DNA of 64,000 bases from Fredinandcohnia onubensis (GCF_031181385.1 NZ_JAPSKV010000002.1:248001-312000); one strand, 5' to 3'; positions 55,503 to 63,822 are shown, counted from the stretch's first letter. Program-made: numbers and translations. Notes: generated by a model from the letters alone, not told the origin.

Positions 55503-55840
55503 TTATGACTTTACAATGTAAACCTCAAAACTTTTGTCATTCCAGTGAATCACATATTCTTCATCCTCTTCTACTGCATAGGCCATACCAATTTCAGCAA
55601 AAAAACGTTGACGATTTAACATAAAGGCCCATTCTTAGTCACCATTAAAACAATATGTCCAGTCGATAGATTCTGGAAAAAAGACTTCCTCCTCACAACG
55701 TTCCATGTCCCAAGGATGAGTAAAAATAAATGTATTGTTACACGCTAACTTTGCTCGATGAATTGTTTCTTCTTTTCTTTTTTTGAATACTTACCAACCG
55801 CTTCCTTCAAGAAAGCTATTTCGTCAACAAAGATCCCCAC
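55503..55840 (-). pseudogene. Broken heparinase II/III-like gene, N-terminal remnant
   Basis: On the minus strand GTG at 55840 (after GGGGGAG) begins VGIFVDEIAFLKEAVGKYS. The frame is lost in an A-rich run near 55769-55785 and resumes in another frame as RAKLACNNTFIFTHPWDM, then ERCEEEVFFP and SIDWTYCFNGD. An in-frame TAA at 55637-55635 interrupts it, and EWAFMLNRQRFFAEIGMAY follows, ending in HWNDKSFEVYIVKS and a stop at 55503. The pattern NTF.FTHPWDMERC ... NGD.EW.FMLNRQ is what I recall from the N-terminal domain of heparinase II/III lyases. At about 110 residues it lacks the catalytic barrel, so an internal deletion is likely. The identity is recalled, not searched. Confidence 0.65.
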
Positions 55841-55854
55841 ATCTTCTCCCCCTA

Positions 55855-56511
55855 TTAGTTTTCAATTTTTCGAATTAATTGCGTTAATTCTACTAAGGCC
55901 ATCGACTCCAAGCGATGATCAACCTCACAGAAATCTAAATCCTTTGTTACTTGGTTCGGTACTACGACACAGTACATACCGGCACGTTTTGCTGCTAGTG
56001 CACCATTTGCAGAGTCTTCAAAGACAAGACATTCCTCTGGTGACACACGTAAGCATTTTGCTGTCTCTAAATATAGGGTCGGATCGGGTTTTACCTTTTC
56101 AACATCATCAGAAGTTCGAATGCATTCAAAATAATCGAATAAGCAAAGATTCTTTAAGTGATTTGATACCCATTCGTAAGTAGAGCTTGAGGCCAAACCG
56201 ATTTTCAAACCGGCTTTCTTTGCGGCTGCAAGGTACTCCTCAACTCCTGGTAATGGACCTTCATTCTTCATTCGTTCATTGAATCGGTCTCTTCGTATTT
56301 TGGTTAATTCTTCATGGTCAACTTTCTTCCCAATTTGCTCTTCTAAATAGGAAAGGGCATTGAACCCTGCTTGCGTTCCTATCACCTTGCCCCACACCGA
56401 CATTGGAAGTTCGGAGCCATGCTCTTGAAAGATTTCATTTAACACATTATATTCATTGGTTTCTGTATCATAAATTAAGCCATCAAAATCAAAAATAACT
56501 GCCTTTATCAC
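55855..56511 (-). CDS. yhcW: HAD family hydrolase, beta-phosphoglucomutase-like (YhcW-like)
   Basis: The 218-residue product has HAD motif I DFDGLIYDTE, motif II GLASSS, and motifs III/IV KPDPTLYLETAK and VFEDSANGALAAKRAGM, with a helical cap of subclass IA. It is a phosphatase or phosphomutase of unknown substrate. The start is GTG with AGGAG upstream. Its place near yhcU and yhcT suggests it is the B. subtilis YhcW equivalent and marks resumption of the housekeeping flank after the island. Confidence 0.8.
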   Translation of the reverse strand: MIKAVIFDFDGLIYDTETNEYNVLNEIFQEHGSELPMSVWGKVIGTQAGFNALSYLEEQIGKKVDHEELTKIRRDRFNERMKNEGPLPGVEEYLAAAKKAGLKIGLASSSTYEWVSNHLKNLCLFDYFECIRTSDDVEKVKPDPTLYLETAKCLRVSPEECLVFEDSANGALAAKRAGMYCVVVPNQVTKDLDFCEVDHRLESMALVELTQLIRKIEN

Positions 56512-56698
56512 TTCACCATCTCCTGTCTATCTAATCCACCTACTATTATAAAGAATTAATAGGCAATGTCCATGTTCTCAATAGCAACATTGTCACAAAT
56601 TGTCCACAAATATATCTTCGCTTCAAGATTTTACATTTTACAATCGCCTATCGTGATACTATAATTTTGAGTATACTTATGTGGAATGAGGGAGACGA

Positions 56699-57139
56699 TT
56701 GAACTCTAATTCAAATGAAAAGATACTGGAAACATATTTATTTATTGCATTTGCTGCAGCATTAATTTCCACGCTTGGTAGCCTTTATTTTTCAGAAATA
56801 CAGAAATTCGTACCATGTGAACTATGCTGGTACCAGCGTATCTTTATGTATCCTCTCGTAATCATTTTAGGAATCGCTATTTTTAAAAAGAACTATTCCA
56901 TTGCACTCTATACCTTTATCCTGTCTTTAATCGGTGGTTCAATTTCAATCTACCATTATCTTGTGCAAAAGATCCCTGCAGTTGGTGAGAACTCACTCGC
57001 ATGTGGTGTTGTACCATGTTCTGGCCAATACATTAACTGGTTTGGTTTTGTAACAATACCTTTTTTAGCATTAATTGGTTTTACAATTATTGCAATAACT
57101 AGTTTTATAACACTAAAAAAATTGAAAGAAGGGAAATAA
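56699..57139 (+). CDS. bdbC: Disulfide bond formation protein, DsbB/BdbC family
   Basis: The 146-residue product has four membrane segments, an N-terminal CELCWYQR with the CxxC that reacts with quinone, and an extracellular loop with a second Cys pair (LACGVVPCSGQYINWFG). It reoxidises a thiol-disulfide partner, probably the thioredoxin-like protein encoded 3 bases downstream. The start is TTG with GGGAG upstream. BdbC-type proteins lack the classical periplasmic loop length of DsbB. Confidence 0.92.
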   Translation: MNSNSNEKILETYLFIAFAAALISTLGSLYFSEIQKFVPCELCWYQRIFMYPLVIILGIAIFKKNYSIALYTFILSLIGGSISIYHYLVQKIPAVGENSLACGVVPCSGQYINWFGFVTIPFLALIGFTIIAITSFITLKKLKEGK

Positions 57140-57142
57140 ATC

Positions 57143-57622
57143 TTGAAAAAAGTTATTATTTTTACAGTTATTATTGTTGCTATTTTCGGAGCACTAGCTT
57201 TTGTAACAACTACTCAAAACAAACAACAATCGGAGGGCAATCCTTATGGGAAGGACAAGCTAGATCCTGCGACAGTTAAACAGCTTAACGATCCAAACTA
57301 CGGAAATCAAATTTTACCTGACGAATTAGAAACAAAGTTAGAAAATGGTGAAACCATGACTGTATACTTTTACAGTCCAACATGTCCACATTGTCAGGAA
57401 ACAACTCCGGTTATCGTTCCAATGGTAGATGAAATGGGACTTGATTTAAAGAAATACAATCTCCTTGAATTTGAGGAAGGTTGGAATAAATACGGAATTG
57501 AGTATACGCCTACATTAATTCACTTTGAAAATGGTGAAGAAGTTTCACGCCTCGTTGGGTATCATCCAGACCATAACGAATTTAAAACTTTCTTCGAAGG
57601 TGCAATGGCAACTTCAAAATAA
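57143..57622 (+). CDS. Membrane-anchored thioredoxin-fold protein with CPHC site
   Basis: The 159-residue product has an N-terminal signal anchor (about 3-22) and a thioredoxin domain with YFYSPTCPHCQETTPV. The CPHC motif is that of oxidising DsbA proteins. The cis-Pro region reads GIEYTPTLIHFENG. Tight coupling to bdbC (3-base spacing) indicates a thiol-oxidase pair working on exported proteins. The start is TTG. It could instead serve in another redox role, as the fold is close to TlpA/thioredoxin. Confidence 0.88.
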   Translation: MKKVIIFTVIIVAIFGALAFVTTTQNKQQSEGNPYGKDKLDPATVKQLNDPNYGNQILPDELETKLENGETMTVYFYSPTCPHCQETTPVIVPMVDEMGLDLKKYNLLEFEEGWNKYGIEYTPTLIHFENGEEVSRLVGYHPDHNEFKTFFEGAMATSK

Positions 57623-57626
57623 AAGC

Positions 57627-57658
57627 AAATCCCTGCTCTATGAGCAGGGATTTTTTCT
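57627..57658 (+). terminator. Terminator after thiol-oxidase pair
   Basis: AATCCCTGCT pairs with AGCAGGGATT around CTATG, followed by a six-U tract. Confidence 0.92.
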
Positions 57659-57660
57659 TC

Positions 57661-57790
57661 CTTGTCTAGCTTCAGGCACCATCGACTCGAGGTCATAAGC
57701 TAATCGCTTCGGAAGGTAAAATACACCTTCTGTCAGCGCTCATCTTATGCTTGTCGCCGATAAGCGGGTGCCTTGCGCTTTTCGAGTAAA
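57661..57790. repeat. Dispersed Bacillus-type intergenic repeat
   Basis: The stretch starts TTGTCTAGCTTCAGGCACC and includes CGCTTCGGAAGGTAAAATAC and CTTATGCTTGTCGCCGATAA. From memory it belongs to a family of non-coding repeats seen in many copies in Bacillus genomes. It has short internal inverted repeats and no gene. Confidence 0.55.
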
Positions 57791-57811
57791 GGCTAAGGCT
57801 ACCTTTATGTA

Positions 57812-58213
57812 TTAAGCTAGATATTGATTGGCTGGCTTTGAATACTTACTTAATACGTCTGGGTTATTCACACATTGAAATTCTTCGATGGTGAACGGAA
57901 ACAAATAACCGTAATCATTTAAGATTTGCGCATTCTTTGAAAAGATTTCCCCGTGATATTCTTGGCAGCCTTCTTCTCGAATTGTTTCCAAAACAGCAAT
58001 AATCGCTTGAAGGCTTGACATGACTTTAAAAGCCTTATCCAAAGTTCGGTTATAGTAGACGTCTTCTTCTTTTGGTGCTAACACATTCCACTTCTCGAGT
58101 TTTGAAATATACTCATCTTCAAAGTAGGTTGGAAAGATTGAAGAATACATATAATCAACTAGCTCGGTAATATGATGTTCCTGCTCAGGAGTTGATGCTA
58201 CTACAATTTTCAA
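57812..58213 (-). CDS. yhcU: YhcU family protein (DUF5365)
   Basis: The product has about 133 residues from TTG 58213 (MKIVVASTPEQ), which has AAGGGTG upstream; an in-frame GTG four codons earlier overlaps that site. It is soluble with no catalytic motif. VVASTPEQEHHITELVDYMY matches what I recall of YhcU. It is divergent from the yhcT-like gene, as in B. subtilis. Function unknown. Confidence 0.7.
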   Translation of the reverse strand: MKIVVASTPEQEHHITELVDYMYSSIFPTYFEDEYISKLEKWNVLAPKEEDVYYNRTLDKAFKVMSSLQAIIAVLETIREEGCQEYHGEIFSKNAQILNDYGYLFPFTIEEFQCVNNPDVLSKYSKPANQYLA

Positions 58214-58239
58214 TGTAAAACCCACCCTTATATCTCCAT

Positions 58240-58370
58240 ATTAATCAAATGCGCCTTGGCGTATTTGCGCCCAGATTTTTTCGAGCTTGCTCGAAAATAT
58301 TCCTTTGAAAATCTGTGGCATCCGCCGGAGGCTTTAACTTTATTCAGTCAAAGCTAAACCCTAACTGAAT
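58240..58370. repeat. Second dispersed intergenic repeat
   Basis: TTTTTTCGAGCTTGCTCGAA forms an inverted repeat, followed by CATCCGCCGGAGGCTTTAAC and a TTATTCAG tail. It resembles another widespread Bacillus intergenic repeat family in memory. It fills part of the 357-base gap between yhcU and yhcT; the rest of that gap is an AT-rich promoter region. Confidence 0.45.
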
Positions 58371-58570
58371 TGTCGTTCCTTTCCATTATCCACCATCTAG
58401 TAGAAACGGGGATGAATGTTGAATAAAGTTAAGACTAGAATAACATAGGACTCTTTGTTTTTGGTACGGTAAGTCTTTCCTCCATACCCACCCTTTCTCT
58501 TTCATTCATTACGTGGATTGGATATACTTTTATAAGACATAAAGATAGAGTAAACCTAAAGGATGATTGT

Positions 58571-59470
58571 ATGTTAACTAAACGATTTGGAGAATGGTTC
58601 GAGGTTACTGTTCCAAGTAGTTGGGAAGATATGACCATTGAAGACGTTCTTAAGACTGGATGGACAATGCCAAAGCAAATGCTTCATCAATTACGAATGG
58701 AAAAAGGGACGAAGCTTAATGGGGAAACCAAGAATTTAAACACCCCTCTTAAACAAAATGATAAACTTCAAGTTCATCTTTTCCCCGAAGAGGAATTTGG
58801 TGTGATACCAGAATATTTAGCTGAGCTACAAATTTTATATGAGGATGATCATCTCCTGATTGCAAATAAACCACCAGGAATGGATACACATCCAAATGAG
58901 GAAGATCAACTTGGCACGCTTGCTAACGCAATTGCCTACCATTTCCAAGCGAACGGTGTGCACACAAAGGTTCGTCATATTCATCGCCTAGACCGTGACA
59001 CAACGGGAGCTGTTATTTTTGCGAAACATAAATTAGCTTCATCCATTTTAGACCGGAGATTGGAAAAACGTGAAATTAAGCGGACTTATGTCGCTTTAGT
59101 GCATGGAATTATCAAACAAAAAAAAGGAACAATAGATGCTTCGATTGGTCGGGATCGACATCATCCAACTCGTAGAAGAGTATCTCCGACTGGACAAAAG
59201 GCGATCACAAAATTTAACGTAATTCAAACACTAGTCAATAAAAAAATGACATTAGTGGAACTTGAACTGTTAACAGGTCGTACTCATCAAATACGCGTTC
59301 ATATGAGCCATCTAGGGTACCCACTTGTGGGAGATACCTTATATGGTGGACAACCAATTGTTCCAAGACAAGCACTACACGCAGCCAGAATTAGCTTGCA
59401 GCACCCTCTTACAAAAGAGAAAATTTTGTGTGAGGCACCTTTTTTGGATAACTCGCTTACTTTTTCATAG
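58571..59470 (+). CDS. yhcT: RluA family pseudouridine synthase (YhcT-like)
   Basis: The 299-residue product has a short N-terminal domain, a linker IPEYLAELQILYEDDHLLI and the RluA catalytic motif HIHRLDRDTTGAVIFAK with the nucleophilic Asp, then GRTHQIRVHMSHLGYPLVGD. It converts uridines in rRNA to pseudouridine; the site is unknown. It is divergent from yhcU. No strong GG-rich site precedes the ATG (GGATGATTGT), so expression may be moderate. Confidence 0.93.
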   Translation: MLTKRFGEWFEVTVPSSWEDMTIEDVLKTGWTMPKQMLHQLRMEKGTKLNGETKNLNTPLKQNDKLQVHLFPEEEFGVIPEYLAELQILYEDDHLLIANKPPGMDTHPNEEDQLGTLANAIAYHFQANGVHTKVRHIHRLDRDTTGAVIFAKHKLASSILDRRLEKREIKRTYVALVHGIIKQKKGTIDASIGRDRHHPTRRRVSPTGQKAITKFNVIQTLVNKKMTLVELELLTGRTHQIRVHMSHLGYPLVGDTLYGGQPIVPRQALHAARISLQHPLTKEKILCEAPFLDNSLTFS

Positions 59471-59574
59471 TTCATTCATCTAATTCTTTAGGTATTGGGT
59501 CTTGTACACATGCAGGAGTTACATTTTTGCTGTATAATATTGGACACAAAGTGGATAAGGAAAGGAGGTTGCCT

Positions 59575-60447
59575 TTGCAGGACTTACTTATTTACCTCAT
59601 ATTAGGTCTTTGTGTTGGAGTAATGTCAGGCTTTTTTGGTATCGGCGGTGGATTTATCCTTACCCCAACATTAATTCTAATGGGATTTTCTCCGGTTATA
59701 GCAATCGCGACAAGCCTATTATATACAGTTGCGACATCACTTTCTGGTGTTGTTGCACATTTTCGCCTAAAAAATATTAAATGGGAAACATCCATTGTGA
59801 TTGGGATAAGTGGAATTATTGCCACTCAGCTTGCGCACCCATTCGTTTTATTACTAGGAAAGTATCAGCTGGAAAATACTATTATTCCATTGATGTATAT
59901 TGTTCTAATTTTATATTTTTCAATTTCAATACTTGTGAGTAAATCGTCAAGTAAAAAACAAACCATCAGTAAAACCAAATATACATATGTAAAAATTGTG
60001 TTAATTGGCTTTTTCGCAGGTTTTATTTCAACTGTATTAGGTGTAGGCGGAGGGTTTATAATTGTTCCTTTATTGATCGGAGTTCTCGCCTTTCAACCAA
60101 AGTATGCGGTAGGTACAAGCTTGTTAAGTGTCTTAATGATTGTTATAGCAGGTTTTACCACATATGCATCTATAGTTGAACTTGATTTTGGTGTTATCGG
60201 AAGTCTTATCGTCGGCGCACTAATTGGTGGTCAGCTTGGTGCAAGAGTTACAAATGTGTATGAGGATAAACAGGTTCGTCACTTCTTAGCCGGATTGTAT
60301 ATTGCGACCGGAGTAAGCTTAGTATTAAAGCTATTGAATATGGACCTTCTTGCATTACTAATACTGTTTTCCTACTGCCTATATATGCTTTTACATTTCT
60401 TACTTCACACTGTTAAGGTACGTCTTAAAGAAAAAGAAGTTGGTTAA
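59575..60447 (+). CDS. TSUP/TauE-SafE family transporter
   Basis: The product has about 290 residues from TTG 59575, preceded by GGAAAGGAGG; the frame extends upstream to 59527 without a site. Seven to eight membrane segments and the duplicated family motif (GFFGIGGGFILTP and VLGVGGGFIIVPL) are visible. Members export sulfite, sulfoacetate or other anions. A role in removing sulfur anions is possible given the sulfatase island 4 kb away, but not shown. Confidence 0.88.
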   Translation: MQDLLIYLILGLCVGVMSGFFGIGGGFILTPTLILMGFSPVIAIATSLLYTVATSLSGVVAHFRLKNIKWETSIVIGISGIIATQLAHPFVLLLGKYQLENTIIPLMYIVLILYFSISILVSKSSSKKQTISKTKYTYVKIVLIGFFAGFISTVLGVGGGFIIVPLLIGVLAFQPKYAVGTSLLSVLMIVIAGFTTYASIVELDFGVIGSLIVGALIGGQLGARVTNVYEDKQVRHFLAGLYIATGVSLVLKLLNMDLLALLILFSYCLYMLLHFLLHTVKVRLKEKEVG

Positions 60448-60485
60448 AACAACATCCCTATTATCTAGAGGATGTTGTTTTTGTT
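60446..60485 (+). terminator. Terminator after TSUP gene
   Basis: AACAACATCC pairs with GGATGTTGTT around a 12-base loop, followed by UUUGUUUUU. Confidence 0.85.
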
Positions 60486-60603
60486 TTTTACATGCAAAAA
60501 AATTAGGTTGTAACTTTTTTTCGATTTCTCCATGTATGTCCATTTCATATTTTACTGTATTTCCATAAGATGTAGTATCTCTTGATATAAGGAGGTGCTA
60601 TAT

Positions 60604-60693
60604 ATGAGCAATGGGTATGGCAACAGCTTTGCGTTAATCGTAGTTCTATTTATCCTATTAATCATTGTAGGTGTTTCTTTCGTGAAATACTAA
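60604..60693 (+). CDS. YjcZ family sporulation-type small membrane peptide
   Basis: A 29-residue peptide, MSNGYGNSFALIVVLFILLI then IVGVSFVKY. The short Gly/Tyr/Asn head followed by FALIVVLFILLIIVG is the signature of YjcZ/YczN-like sporulation peptides. A perfect AAGGAGGTG lies 7 bases upstream and a terminator follows. It is too short for ordinary gene callers. Sporulation or spore location is known for the family and inferred here. Confidence 0.85.
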   Translation: MSNGYGNSFALIVVLFILLIIVGVSFVKY

Positions 60694-60747
60694 TCTATAG
60701 GTTTTAAGCGAATCCACCGCGTATCCCTATTATATCTCCTCGTTAAG

Positions 60748-60786
60748 GTGTTTCAGAGGCGAATGCCTTTGAAACACTTTTTTATA
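60748..60786 (+). terminator. Terminator after YjcZ-like gene
   Basis: GTGTTTCAGAGGC pairs with GCCTTTGAAACAC around GAAT, followed by a U-run. The tail overlaps the last codons of the converging hydrolase gene. Confidence 0.85.
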
Positions 60787-61711
60787 TATACTTATCTAGC
60801 CAGTTGATGACATCTGTAAACACTTCTTCTTTATTTAATTCATTTAAAATTTCATGTCTACTATCTTCGTAGAGTTTCACGGTTACATCCTCGATTCCTA
60901 ATTTTATATACATATCTGCAGCTTGAAGAATCCCCTTTGAAAAATTTCCAACCGGATCTTTATCACCTGCCAAAAAGTACATCGGTAAGTCTTTAGGTAT
61001 ATTACGATTCGCACTATGTTTATTTACTTCTGCTACTCCACTAACGAGGTCATAAAAAAAGCCTGCTGTGAAAATTCCCCCACAAAGAGGATCTTCAATA
61101 TACTTATCCACTTCACTCTCATCTCTTGTTAACCAATCAAACTCGGATCTAGTCGGTGTAAAAGCTTTATTATAACTACCGAACGTAAGCTTGTTCATAA
61201 GTGAACTACTCGTTCTCTTCCCCTTTCGCTTCATTTCCAGCTTTGCAATGCCAATTCCGATCTGCCCAATGAGTCCTGGATTTCCTCCTGTACCCGATAG
61301 AATGACACCTTCTAACTGGTCACCATGCATTTGTATGTATCTCCGTGATAAGAATGAGCCCATACTATGTCCGAATAAAAAAATAGGTTTGTTCGGATAA
61401 TCCTTTTTAATGATATTTGTTAGCTGAAGCATGTCTTCAACCACTAGATCAAATCCATTTTCTTCAGCAAAAAACCCCACAAGGTTTGCATTTTTTCCCG
61501 TTTTTCCATGGCCACGATGGTCGTTTCCGTAGACTACATATCCTTCCTGTATTAAAGCTTTTGCAAATAAATCATAACGTGCAATATGCTCAGCCATCCC
61601 ATGAGCAATTTGAATAACTCCTTTTGGTTCTAAATTATTTTCATCTGCCCACTTTTTATAAAATATCGTGACACCATCATTCGTTAAAAATGTAAAATCC
61701 GTACAGCTCAT
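60782..61711 (-). CDS. Alpha/beta hydrolase, monoacylglycerol lipase-like
   Basis: The 309-residue product has the hydrolase-4 pattern: QIAHGMAEHIARYD (oxyanion region), GNDHRGHGKTG, nucleophile elbow GHSMGSFLSRR, Asp in FLAGDKDPVGN and His in DSRHEILNE. No signal peptide. A lysophospholipase or monoacylglycerol lipase activity is likely. AAAGGAGG precedes the ATG. Its end overlaps the YjcZ terminator. Confidence 0.9.
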   Translation of the reverse strand: MSCTDFTFLTNDGVTIFYKKWADENNLEPKGVIQIAHGMAEHIARYDLFAKALIQEGYVVYGNDHRGHGKTGKNANLVGFFAEENGFDLVVEDMLQLTNIIKKDYPNKPIFLFGHSMGSFLSRRYIQMHGDQLEGVILSGTGGNPGLIGQIGIGIAKLEMKRKGKRTSSSLMNKLTFGSYNKAFTPTRSEFDWLTRDESEVDKYIEDPLCGGIFTAGFFYDLVSGVAEVNKHSANRNIPKDLPMYFLAGDKDPVGNFSKGILQAADMYIKLGIEDVTVKLYEDSRHEILNELNKEEVFTDVINWLDKYI

Positions 61712-61843
61712 CTCTCATAGCCTCCTTTTATATCTATTATATGAGATGTATTAGGCGAATAGATATAGATTTGGTAACAACCACCTATTTTCATTTAGTG
61801 GAGGGTTCGGTAAAATTAAGACATAAACAACAGATGCTGTGAT

Positions 61844-62060
61844 GTTAGTTTCTAGTATTGTTTCAACCGAATACTAAAATTTTGGGAGTTTAAGAGACTA
61901 ACCTGCAACACCATGCCATTTCCTTATGTGGACGGTGACGCAAGTTATGCAAACACCCACCTGTCTGAGTGCAGGTTGAGAAACAATATGGGGACGGCAT
62001 TTGTGGCATTCCCTTTGTGATGAAGCTGATTTTCGTTTAATGCGGGGTCAGCTTTTTGTT
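61844..62060 (+). ncRNA. Unassigned structured RNA candidate with terminator
   Basis: In a 436-base gap between divergent genes, the plus strand can form ordered stems: GTTAGTTTC (61844) with GAGACTAAC (61894); inside it TAGTATT (61853) with AATACTA (61870); then AACCTGCA (61900) with TGCAGGTT (61970), enclosing GTGG/CCAC and GGTG/CACC arms; ATGCC (61913) could also pair with GGCAT (61996) as a pseudoknot. It ends in a terminator, AAGCTGA (62023) with TCAGCTT (62048) and UUUGUUU. I cannot match it to a riboswitch class I know. It lies 88 bases upstream of the OsmC gene, so it is a leader element or a stand-alone RNA. Confidence 0.5.
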
Positions 62061-62147
62061 TCTCTTATATTCCTCTTTCTTGTTTCCATTTTTTGTGCAT
62101 ATAATAGAAATAATGGTAGATAAAAATGATGAGGGGAATGAAGAAAA

Positions 62148-62588
62148 ATGAGTCTTTTCACAGCAAAGGGTATTTGGACTGGAAATAGGAACGGTGAAGG
62201 TACCATTACCACCGACGGCCTTCACACAGTGGTCTCCGCACCAAAACAACTCGACGGTCCGGGTAAAGGTGCAAATCCTGAAGAATTGTTAGTTGCAGCA
62301 GCTACCAATTGTTATATGCTTACTCTTGCAGCAATCTTGTCTAATCGAGATATTGAATACACTCATCTCAATGTTGAAACGGAAGGTACAGTCGGAAAGA
62401 ATGGTAAGCGCTTAATCTTTGAAAAGATTGTTCATAAACTTGTTATTTATGTGAAACAAGCTGACGAAGAATTACAAGAAAAGTTAATTCAACTTGCACA
62501 CCGTGCAGAGACAGCCTGCTTTATTTCACAGACGCTGAAGGGAAATGTTGAGGTTACCGTTGAACCAGTTGTTAAAGTTGTTAATTAG
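62148..62588 (+). CDS. OsmC/Ohr family peroxidase-like protein
   Basis: The 146-residue product has the OsmC fold with the two conserved cysteines, NCYMLTLAAIL (about residue 56) and ETACFISQTLKGN (about 124), and the PEELLVAAATNC helix. Family members reduce organic hydroperoxides with thiols. The N-terminus FTAKGIWTGNRNGEGTI is that of the SACOL1771-type subgroup. GAGGGGAATG lies upstream of the ATG. Confidence 0.9.
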   Translation: MSLFTAKGIWTGNRNGEGTITTDGLHTVVSAPKQLDGPGKGANPEELLVAAATNCYMLTLAAILSNRDIEYTHLNVETEGTVGKNGKRLIFEKIVHKLVIYVKQADEELQEKLIQLAHRAETACFISQTLKGNVEVTVEPVVKVVN

Positions 62589-62598
62589 TTGTTTCGTT

Positions 62599-62653
62599 AC
62601 ACCCCTTGTTTAGAATGCTGCTAATTGGTGGCAAACCAAAACAGGGGTGTTTA
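62599..62653 (+). terminator. Possible terminator after osmC-like gene
   Basis: ACACCCC with GTTT pairs with AAAC and GGGGTGT around a large loop of about 25 bases, followed by UUUAU. The loop is long, so confidence is limited. Confidence 0.45.
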
Positions 62654-62670
62654 TATGTCTGAAATGATTT

Positions 62671-62780
62671 AGTGGCAGTAATTTTTAGATAGTGACAGTA
62701 AAAAAGGATTAGTGGCAGTATTTTGAGAATAGCGGCAGTAAATCAAGATTAGTGACAGTATTTTAAGAATAGTGACAGTA
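62671..62780. repeat. Six 10-base direct repeats at exact 20-base spacing
   Basis: AGYGRCAGTA occurs at 62671, 62691, 62711, 62731, 62751 and 62771, each followed by a 10-base AT-rich spacer. The phase is exactly two helical turns. It lies between two converging genes and is not coding. Confidence 0.95.
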
Positions 62781-62795
62781 ATTCATCAAATAATT

Positions 62796-62822
62796 AAAAA
62801 AGATAGTGCGCTCACACTACCT
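62796..62822 (-). terminator. Terminator of panE-like gene
   Basis: On the minus strand GGTAGTG pairs with CACTATC, followed by a run of six U. It sits just past the stop at 62835. Confidence 0.65.
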
Positions 62823-62834
62823 TTCTCATTTCTA

Positions 62835-63752
62835 CTATCCTCTTTGCGCTTGATAAACCTTTAAGTTTGAATAGATGATCTCTAATAATGGCGTATCGAT
62901 TCCTTTTTCCTGGGCAATTTTATATAAATAACCTTGTAATTGATCAGCCTCTACATCAAAGCCTTTTTCCATATCACGCTGCATTGATGATTTCATATCA
63001 TAACTCAATAAATTCGTTGTTTTTAAATGCTTTTCCTCTATGTCCTGATCAATAGGTGCACCAAATGCCCTCATCACAGAACCGATTTCTTTGTATAGGT
63101 TTAGAATAAGCTTTTGACCATTCTGTTCTTCTCGAATGGGGCCAATCGCAGATCTCATTAACGCTGTAATGCCTGAAAAACCAGTGATAAACATATATTT
63201 GTGCCACATCTCTCGATCAATATTATCGCTTAATTGAATCGTTGTTTTCGTTCCCGACATGACATCCGCCAAACTTTCAATACGATTCGTTCTCTCTCCT
63301 GAAAACTCCCCGAATAAAGCACGATGACTTGGGCTTGTCTGAATGATCTTCCCCTCGGAATCCAATGTTGATTCTATGAAGCATAAACCACCAATTACAT
63401 TTTGTGGGTTAAACTTGGATTTAATGACCTCCACATGACTGTATCCATTCAAGAGCGGCAGAATCATTGTATCCTTGCCCACATATGGCTCAATACTTTC
63501 TAAGGCACCTTCAAGGTGATATTGTTTAGTTGAAAGAATGATAACATCGAAAGGACCTGCTTCATCACCTGATTTAATTGTTTTCGGTTGAAGTGTCACA
63601 TTTCCATGGATGCTTTCAATTTGAAGCCCATTTTTTTGTATTTGCTTTTGTCTATTTTCACGGACTAGAAAAGTAATGTCTTCCCCCTTTTCCAGTAGGC
63701 GTCCCCCAAAGTAGCCACCAATTGCCCCAGCTCCTACAACTAGTATTCTCAA
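62835..63752 (-). CDS. panE: 2-dehydropantoate 2-reductase
   Basis: The 305-residue product has the N-terminal NADPH-binding motif ILVVGAGAIGGYFGGRLLEK, the catalytic Lys region DREMWHKYMFITGFSGITAL and the C-terminal SSMQRDMEKG domain of ApbA/PanE proteins. It reduces ketopantoate to pantoate in coenzyme A synthesis, but several paralogues of unknown substrate exist in Bacilli. The start is TTG with AAAGGGG upstream. It is a single gene between two terminators. Confidence 0.88.
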   Translation of the reverse strand: MRILVVGAGAIGGYFGGRLLEKGEDITFLVRENRQKQIQKNGLQIESIHGNVTLQPKTIKSGDEAGPFDVIILSTKQYHLEGALESIEPYVGKDTMILPLLNGYSHVEVIKSKFNPQNVIGGLCFIESTLDSEGKIIQTSPSHRALFGEFSGERTNRIESLADVMSGTKTTIQLSDNIDREMWHKYMFITGFSGITALMRSAIGPIREEQNGQKLILNLYKEIGSVMRAFGAPIDQDIEEKHLKTTNLLSYDMKSSMQRDMEKGFDVEADQLQGYLYKIAQEKGIDTPLLEIIYSNLKVYQAQRG

Positions 63753-63794
63753 AATCTTGCAACCCCTTTCATACTGATACTACAATATTATAAC

Positions 63795-63822
63795 AAAAAA
63801 AGACCAGATAAGTACTGGTCTC
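63795..63822 (-). terminator. Terminator of VanW-like gene
   Basis: On the minus strand AGACCAG pairs with CTGGTCT around a 7-base loop, followed by seven U residues. Confidence 0.9.

Noticed and set aside
55758-56183. Plus-strand open frame of 141 codons
   Set aside because: It lies antisense to the HAD gene and the broken heparinase-like gene, has no plausible start site and low-complexity composition.
61981-62010. GGGGACGGCAT resembling the start of tmRNA
   Set aside because: No tmRNA acceptor pairing, tag frame or 3' CCA-like end is found nearby.
62671-62780. Possible CRISPR array of short repeats
   Set aside because: Repeat of 10 bases and 10-base AT-rich, mutually similar spacers are too short; no cas genes.
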